A stretch of DNA of 64,000 nucleotides from NCBI GenBank assembly GCA_009763385.1, contig CM019825.1:112711131-112775130 (forward strand). The letters are read 5' to 3'. The notes beneath the pieces are model-generated. The model searched no databases. It was not told the origin of the DNA and saw nothing but the letters and a program-made list of their open reading frames with translations. This document shows positions 58,179 to 64,000 of this stretch, in pieces (position 1 is the stretch's first letter; each line of letters starts with the position of its first letter). The stretch comes from Coix lacryma-jobi var. lacryma-jobi. Lineage: Eukaryota > Streptophyta > Magnoliopsida > Poales > Poaceae. Position numbers and translations under genes: made by a program.

Positions 58179-59571
58179 GGCCTGAAACTACCCGTCAACT
58201 ATTTGATGAGGCCGAAGACTGCCCTGGCCACTATGTGTGTGGGAAGTTCATGATTCCCAAGGCCCAGCTCATCGACAAGGAAAAGTGGGATACAAGGAGG
58301 TTCCATCTATGGTACATGGAAGCTGCAAAAGTCGGGATGTCAAGTTTTAACGTCAAGATTCCCATGGAGTACTTCCACTTGCCCGCTGGTAACGAAATGC
58401 ACCTACCCGTCGACTTTAGCAACATGTACAACCTGATGCGGGAAGAAGACCTGGACATCGTTCAAATCACCCTATTCACACTATAAGCGATGAATGCAAC
58501 TTCCACAGATCACTACATTCGTATTTTCCATAGTTCTATACTTATTATGTCACGATGACTTGTCGGTGCTGCATGACGGTCAGTGTAAGTAATAAAAAGA
58601 CACGTCCTGTACTCTACCTCTCTCATGCACATATTGCCAAAAGAGTCATCAAGGGTTTCGAGATCACTGATCCGGAGATGACAGTTCGACAGCGAGAGAA
58701 GAAATATGAAGAAAATATGAATGCATGAAGAAGATCAAGCCAGATGGGCCAGAGTGTATAATGGCTGCCTATCACTTTGGGTAAGTCAAATACATGTACG
58801 TACACCTAAGTCGCTAGCATGTCATGCCTTCTAGTCATCATAAACTCTATTTTGTTGCAATGGTGCAGCCAGGGCCTCGTGGGTGGCCACTGGGTCGCTT
58901 TTATCATATACCCTCAAGATGGCAGGGCCTGTGTGTTTGACACCTTGAGCGTACCAAACAAACAAGGGTACAAGGCATTCGAAGATTGTCTGAAAAAGTA
59001 TGTCATCCAGCTTTTTCATCAGTAACGGTTACAATACGTTTTTAAATTGTGGCTAAAACTATTATATTTTGTACAGCGCTTATAAGGAATACCAAAAGGT
59101 GCCTGGATTCTGGGACCGAAGAACTCAAAAGTTCAAGGGCAAGCATAGGTACCACCTCAAAATCCGACGAGATTTCCTGGTAAGTATTTCAAAGGTTCAA
59201 TTCATGTTTCATACATATATATGGGTTCTAATGCTTGTGTATCAATCGTGCAGTGCGCCAAACAGCCACTAGGATCGAAGACATGTGGCTTGTACACATG
59301 CGAGTTTCTAAGTGAAAGCAAGGAGTACACCAATAGCTGGAAGAAGCTCAAGGAAGGTGTCAAGTATTGGGGAGAGCAGCAGAGCCGCAGGATGTGCTTT
59401 AAACAAGTCAAGGCAGACATATGCAAGTTTGTAATGGAGAAATGCATTCTCGAAGGAGAAACGTTCTTTGACAACGAATCCGAGCTAGCGTTGCTACCCC
59501 AATACGAGAAGCTCCGCAAATGGAACACAATGCTTCGTCCGACAGATTATGCTCATCAAGTTGAAATATGA
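58179..59571 (+). pseudogene. Ulp1-like (C48) cysteine protease exons of the CACTA gene
   Basis: Several exons continue the upstream gene. The first is 58179 to about 58484. A middle exon near 58610-58782 has a frame change around 58720 and a donor-like GG/GTAAGT. The exon from about 58866 carries GGHWVAFII with the catalytic His and VFDTLS with the Asp. After two more junctions, the last exon (about 59254-59571) holds AKQPLGSKTCGLYTCEF with the Gln and nucleophilic Cys. All four expected catalytic residues of SUMO-protease family C48 are present. Exon edges are estimates. Ulp1-like domains have been reported in other plant transposons; their substrate is unknown. Confidence 0.75.
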
Positions 59572-59805
59572 ATTGTAATTTGAATTTGAAATCAACTAAG
59601 TCAATGTGTATATGATGACAACAAACAACTAAGTCACTTTGTATGTTATGTCCAGATGGTTTATATGTGCATATATATATATATATATATATATCTGTTA
59701 GAAATCTGGAATTCTGGAATTATTTGAAAACTGCAGATTTGAATTCATATCCTGCTGTTTCTGCTGGCTGCATTATTTATTTTTTTTAATCAAAAATTAA
59801 TAACT
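59572..59805 (+). other. 3' flank of Ulp1 exon with AT microsatellite
   Basis: AT-rich sequence; an (AT)n run is at about 59669-59693. A T-rich run with no gene follows. Confidence 0.6.
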
Positions 59806-60109
59806 GTGGCGGGCAACATAAGCTGCCCGCTACGGTTAAACGCAACTACCGCAGCGGGCAACCTAAAACGACCGCTGCGGTTAATAATTTACCGCGACGG
59901 GCGCTTTAGGTTGTCCGCTGCGGTAAATGCTATTAACCGCAGCGGGCCCCTTATGTTGCCCGCTGCGGTTAAGGCTTTTACCGCAGCGGGCAACAGCGCC
60001 CGCTGCGGTAATGGCCACGATTAACCGTGGCCTTAGCACCGCAGCGGACGCTGTTGCCCGCTGCGGTAAAGCCAAAACGCCCGCTGCGGTTAAGCTTTGT
60101 GCAGTACTG
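59806..60109. repeat. Right subterminal repeat array and terminal repeat of CACTA element
   Basis: About six hairpin units of TTAACCGCAGCGGGC and GCCCGCTGCGGTTAA separated by roughly 5-10 bases. The terminal inverted repeat, GCAGTACTG at 60101-60109, is a decayed partner of the left end. Confidence 0.85.
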
Positions 60110-62566
60110 GATATCAAGTGCATGGGCTCTGTTGGTGGAAAAACACCAACAGAACCAAAAGTTTTGTTTATTCCCCTCTAACCTTAGGCACATTGCACAA
60201 GTCAAACTTGTTGTTTATGTGCTTGATCTTAACATGAGTGATAGGATCAGAAGATGAAAGTAGCATCTTAAAATATTTAACAGATCAAATTAGTTAACCC
60301 AAGGAAGGATAATCTATGCATAAAGTGTCAATCTTTTCATAATTGAGATATATCATCTTCCAAAGGTTAGATGCACAACATTTTAGCTCATTTAGGTAAG
60401 ACAGTGAGATTCAAGAGAGTAAAGCTAAGAACAAAGATTAAAGGACTAAACATGTTGAGTTGATTAGGTTGGATCAAATGAGGTGCAACTTAAACATGTT
60501 TAGTTCTTTATTCATGTTCATACTAGAATCAAGAAGAAGCTTTTACAGTGATGGTTAGTTACCTTGAAATGTTACTTTGTCATTGAAGAGTGATGTGTCG
60601 AACCACCTTGTGGAAGCTTCTCTTGTCTAGCTGCCTTGTCTTCTCTTGCTTGTCTCGCAGTGTGCATTGAGAGGAGGAAGATCACGGTGGAATCATCTTT
60701 ATAGGTATCGACCTTCCTTCTCTATGTGTCGACTTATCAGTGAAGGCACATTGTTCCTCGAGTTTGCTGTCTAGGATCCTCTCTCTTTCTTGTATTAATT
60801 CTGTACTATGAGGATGTAGGGACAGTTCCGCATTCTTCTCTTGTCATCCTTTCTTGTTTTTCTTTAATTATTGGGTTGATAAGAGACTTGAAGTTAGAAC
60901 TGTTACTCGAGTGCCTCCATGATAGTCTTTGTCTTTTAGTGTCACAACTGAGACTTGTCCTCTCAACAGTGTCTAGATGATGGAGATCTTATCGGCTATT
61001 CTTCCTGATTTGTTGGCTCAGGTATTATCTCTCCATCTTCTAACTCATGTGGTGCAATGGCTTCATCCTTCATGATGCCCTCCTCAATTCTTGGTAGTTG
61101 GTTCTCCCTTGACGTTGGTGTTCAAGAATGATCTTCCAAGAATGAGTGGTGGACCATACTCCTCTTCTTGACTGGGGCAGCATCTAGTGGTTTGTACTGA
61201 TCAATGGTGAGTAAGAGACCAATATGTTTGAAGTTGGGTTTCTCCTTCCTCCCTTTGATTGTGAAACACATCTAGACAACGAAATTGTCTCTCCAAGGCT
61301 GGATTGTGATGTAGATGGATTCCCAAACAAAATGTTCATGTTTTGGATTTGTAGATCTTGCTATTGTTGTAGTGGTACCATCTTGTCTCCCAAGCTAGCT
61401 CTTGATTAGAAAAGAGGATAACTTCCCACTTCTTGTCTTGATGTCTTGGACAATGATGGTTGCAGGCATTGGTTGTCTCATACGAGGTAAGTTGCATCCT
61501 GTTTGTCATCAGCTCCCAAGCAAGACTCAATGCTATGCTAGCACCATTTGTAATCTAAGAGTAGGTTTGTGTGTCTATGGTTTGAGTTTTGGATCTTCAA
61601 TGTTCAGACCAAACCATGGATGAACAAAATCTCTCTCCTGCGTAATGTTAGTGGACATATACCTGAAGGATTGCAAGAATTTGAAGCATGGGTTATTATC
61701 CACAACTTATGTATTTTCCATCTATGCTAATAAAAAGATGTTTTTAGGATTATTTTAGCATAGACTAGTATTTTATGTGTTGGCTGCACTTTAACATGAT
61801 TCAAGGCAAAAGATAACTTGCAGTAGAAGACAAAATAAATAAACTTTGATACTCACAGTTCTTTCATCCATGATGAATGAGCTGAGTCTTCATTATGCAA
61901 GAGTTGTTGAAGTTCATTGTATGCCTTGCTTCATCTCCAGTGTGAGTTCATCTCAGGACTTTCCCAAATTAATATTGAAAGTTTCCTACAGAGGTTAGTC
62001 TAACAAAATATCCAACATCCACTATAGCATACTATCGGCTAAAAAATCAACCTAGACGCCATGTCTAATTTGATCTAGGAAGGCATTTTAACTTAATTGC
62101 TTAAACTAAAAGCCTTTGAAAGCAAGATCACCACTCCTAAACTAGGCACCATGCTTAATTTAACAGATGTATGAAAGTACTCCAAACCTAAACATATAAT
62201 ATAGTGAATGAGGGTAGCATGAAAGTATTATAGAGATTTATTCAAACGGTGATGAAAGAGCATGATTAGTATATGAGCATATCTTAAAGGTAGGGATAAC
62301 CAACATAGCAACACGGCAAGATATGCTCTTAGAAAGTCTATTCCCCAAGCTTGGATTTTGCAAATCAAGATTGGATGAATGTAATTCAATGTTACATGGT
62401 GATTGGTTGGGCATACTTTGTGTTTGTTGTTCCTTCGTTCTTTTTTACTCCAGACCTGGAAATGTTAGTGACAAGAATACCCGAAAGAATAATTTCATAA
62501 TTATATTTCTATGCTCATTACAGAAGGAAGTGCAGCGGAAAGGTAGGCGTAGCTAATAACCAGATG
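60110..62566 (-). mobile_element. Element F, right part: degraded Athila-like remnant
   Basis: AT-rich sequence with only fragments of coding potential on the minus strand, taken as the continuation of 35851-37796 across the CACTA insertion. A protease fragment is at about 61080-61280. Bases 60110-60900 and 61700-62566 show nothing I can name. CCCCAAGCTTGG near 62342 resembles the purine tracts of these elements in reverse. Confidence 0.45.
61080..61280 (-). pseudogene. Second aspartic protease fragment of element F
   Basis: The minus strand encodes CFTIKGRKEKPNFK (about 61260-61215) and then GPPLILGRSFLNTNV (about 61155-61110), ending at a stop near 61095. A frame change lies between the two. 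It resembles the C-terminal half of a Gypsy protease. The active-site motif is not found. Confidence 0.5.
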
Positions 62567-64000
62567 TGAAGGACCGAGAAGCTACCCGAAAGCGACCAGA
62601 GGGGGGGTGAATGGGAGCTTCAAAATTTCCTTACGGAAACTAGATGCCACTGTCCCAAACTCAACCCCAAAAGCGAAACCTAGAGCTTGCTAATGTCCAC
62701 GACCCTAGATGTAGGGTGGATGCTTCCTAGAAGCACAGCGGGACACTAGACAACCCTAGAAAGCCAACGCAAAAGACGGAACTCGAATCCGATCAAGAAC
62801 GAACGAACCGCGAACGAAAACGCGCGAAACTGGATCGACCGGACTCTGGCCTGCGTCCGGTCAGCAGGGACCGGACGCGTCCGGTCGCTCAAAACCTGAT
62901 CTGGGAGCTCTCTGGAACTGACCGGACTCTGGCCAGGGGAGCGTCCGGTCGGTTCTCCTGCGTCCGATCACACAAAAGCAAAGCACGGGAACAGTAGCAC
63001 CGGTGAGTCCGGTCACTCAACAATCAGAGCGTCCGGTCGAGCTGCAGGGAGACTCGCTGAGCATTCAACGACCGGACGCACTTGGTCAGCGTCCGGTCGG
63101 CCCGATGCCAGCGTCCGGTCAGAGCACAGCAGTCCCGTTTGTCAACCGATTTGTCTCAATCTCACCTAAAACAATTCCTCTAGGGATCAAACTTGGTGAG
63201 ATAAGTCACAAGGAGTATAGTGAGCTATCTCTAAGAGATCATGGCTCGAACCTATCTCCAAATCGGTGAATCAAAGAATTTCGGGGGAAGAGAGAAAACT
63301 TGACCCGAAACGAAAAATCGATCGATCTCCTAGACCGTGAGGTTAGAGGATGATTCCTTCGGTGGAAAGAAGTGCCTCACGATCTAGAACAACTTGGTTC
63401 AAACGGATTCGCAAAAGATGAACCGAGCACAAAGATCAAGCGACGGGAAAACTCAAGGCACAAAGCAATCCGCGAAGAACATGATGAACATGAAATCAAA
63501 ACGCGAATTGACACCAAGAGATGGGATCCAAGGTGAGGATACGGCCTCACTTCCTCGAATCAACAGTACACAGAGTGGAGTCTCTCTGCGGATCTCAACT
63601 AGCTAAAGCAGGGGATGGGAGAGCAGGAAACCCTAGCAAATGAAAGCACTAACTGAGATAGCTAAAACTGAGATAGGGAGGAGGGTGTCTCCCCTGGACT
63701 ATTTATACTAACCTAGACTAAGTCTATTTCCTACTCTACCCCTCACTACTGTATTTACAGAGCGGACCAGCCTAACCCTAAGGCTATTCTAGTCCACCCG
63801 CTGGTGGTAGGTAGATCCGACGGCCACGCCCGCACGGTCTTCCGCGTCGCCTCCACGCAACCTTCAGATCGCCGCCACGTGCCGCCACCACTCTGCACCC
63901 CCGGTTTTGTGGCCCAAACCGGGAAACCAGCCTTTTCCATCAGCCCCCGGTTTTGAGGCCCAAACCGGGAAACCCGCCTCCAGCCCGAGTTTTGTGGCCC
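62567..64000 (-). repeat. Element I: Sirevirus LTR, cut by the window edge
   Basis: It starts TGAAGGACCGAGAAGC at 62567 and follows the LTR of D closely, with the GCGTCCGGTC motif array at about 62840-63120 and the palindrome array beginning near 63898. No primer site lies left of it, so it is a 3' LTR or solo LTR whose remainder lies to the right. The preceding AGATG (62562-62566) is the candidate target duplication. Confidence 0.88.

Larger units (their letters stand above)
37797..60109 (+). mobile_element. Element G: autonomous-type CACTA (En/Spm) transposon, interrupted by H
   Basis: The left end is CACTACTACAAAAAA. The right end read inward is CAGTACTGCACAAA, a decayed match. Without H it is about 10.9 kb. 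It contains subterminal repeat arrays at both ends and in the middle, a TnpD-type transposase gene, and a second gene with a plant transposase 24-type domain and a Ulp1-like protease. Flanking trinucleotides are GAG on the left and GAT on the right, so the 3-bp duplication is not clean. Both genes are damaged. Confidence 0.88.

Noticed and set aside
59669..59693. (AT)n run as an origin or matrix attachment site
   Set aside because: A short microsatellite in a transposon 3' flank; nothing supports more.
60110..62566. Host gene between the CACTA element and the last LTR
   Set aside because: The longest frames are under 80 codons without domains; the only recognisable coding traces are retrotransposon protease.

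Overview
The window is a nest of transposable elements from a plant nuclear genome. A grass is the best fit (inference), because it combines Sirevirus-type Copia elements with about 2-kb LTRs, a Tekay/Del chromovirus with about 4.5-kb LTRs, Tat- and Athila-type Gypsy elements and an autonomous CACTA transposon. I see no host gene, tRNA, rRNA or CRISPR array. Almost every coding region carries stops or frameshifts.

Layout. Seven elements are lettered by family and an eighth and ninth by position. D (1-2246, minus) is the 5' end of a Sirevirus. C (2247-4305 and 28725-33599, minus) is a Tat-lineage Gypsy split by insertion A. A (4306-28724, plus) is an Athila-like element with gag and protease, a second ORF with its own TATA promoter, and no reverse transcriptase or integrase. 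A is flanked by a perfect TCCGC target duplication. B (12337-27824, plus) is a complete Tekay-type chromovirus inserted in the 3' LTR of A. E (33600 to about 35850, plus) is a truncated Sirevirus 3' end that C entered. F (about 35850-37796 and 60110-62566, minus) is a degraded Athila-like remnant. G (37797-60109, plus) is a CACTA transposon inserted in F. H (42418-53802, minus) is a full-length Sirevirus inserted in G with a perfect TGCGG duplication. I (62567 to the window end) is another Sirevirus LTR.

The most notable feature is in B. Upstream of gag is an extra ORF (17575-18594) whose first residues after Met match the histone H3 tail at 13 of 16 positions, keeping K4, R8, K9, S10, T11 and K14. 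The same element encodes an integrase C-terminal chromodomain, a module class known to read H3K9 methylation. Both the H3-like ORF and gag start directly after a CAG splice-acceptor-like site, and a consensus donor lies upstream, so the two proteins may come from alternative splicing.

Other points of interest are an internal promoter in A that shares a motif with its LTR promoter; a hairpin followed by a 5' splice site seen three times in the Athila-like elements; covarying palindrome arrays in the Sirevirus LTRs; a transposase-repeat array in front of both CACTA genes; and a CACTA second gene ending in a Ulp1-like protease with intact catalytic residues. In-frame stops are mostly TAG at positions readable as former CAG, as expected from deamination of methylated CHG sites.
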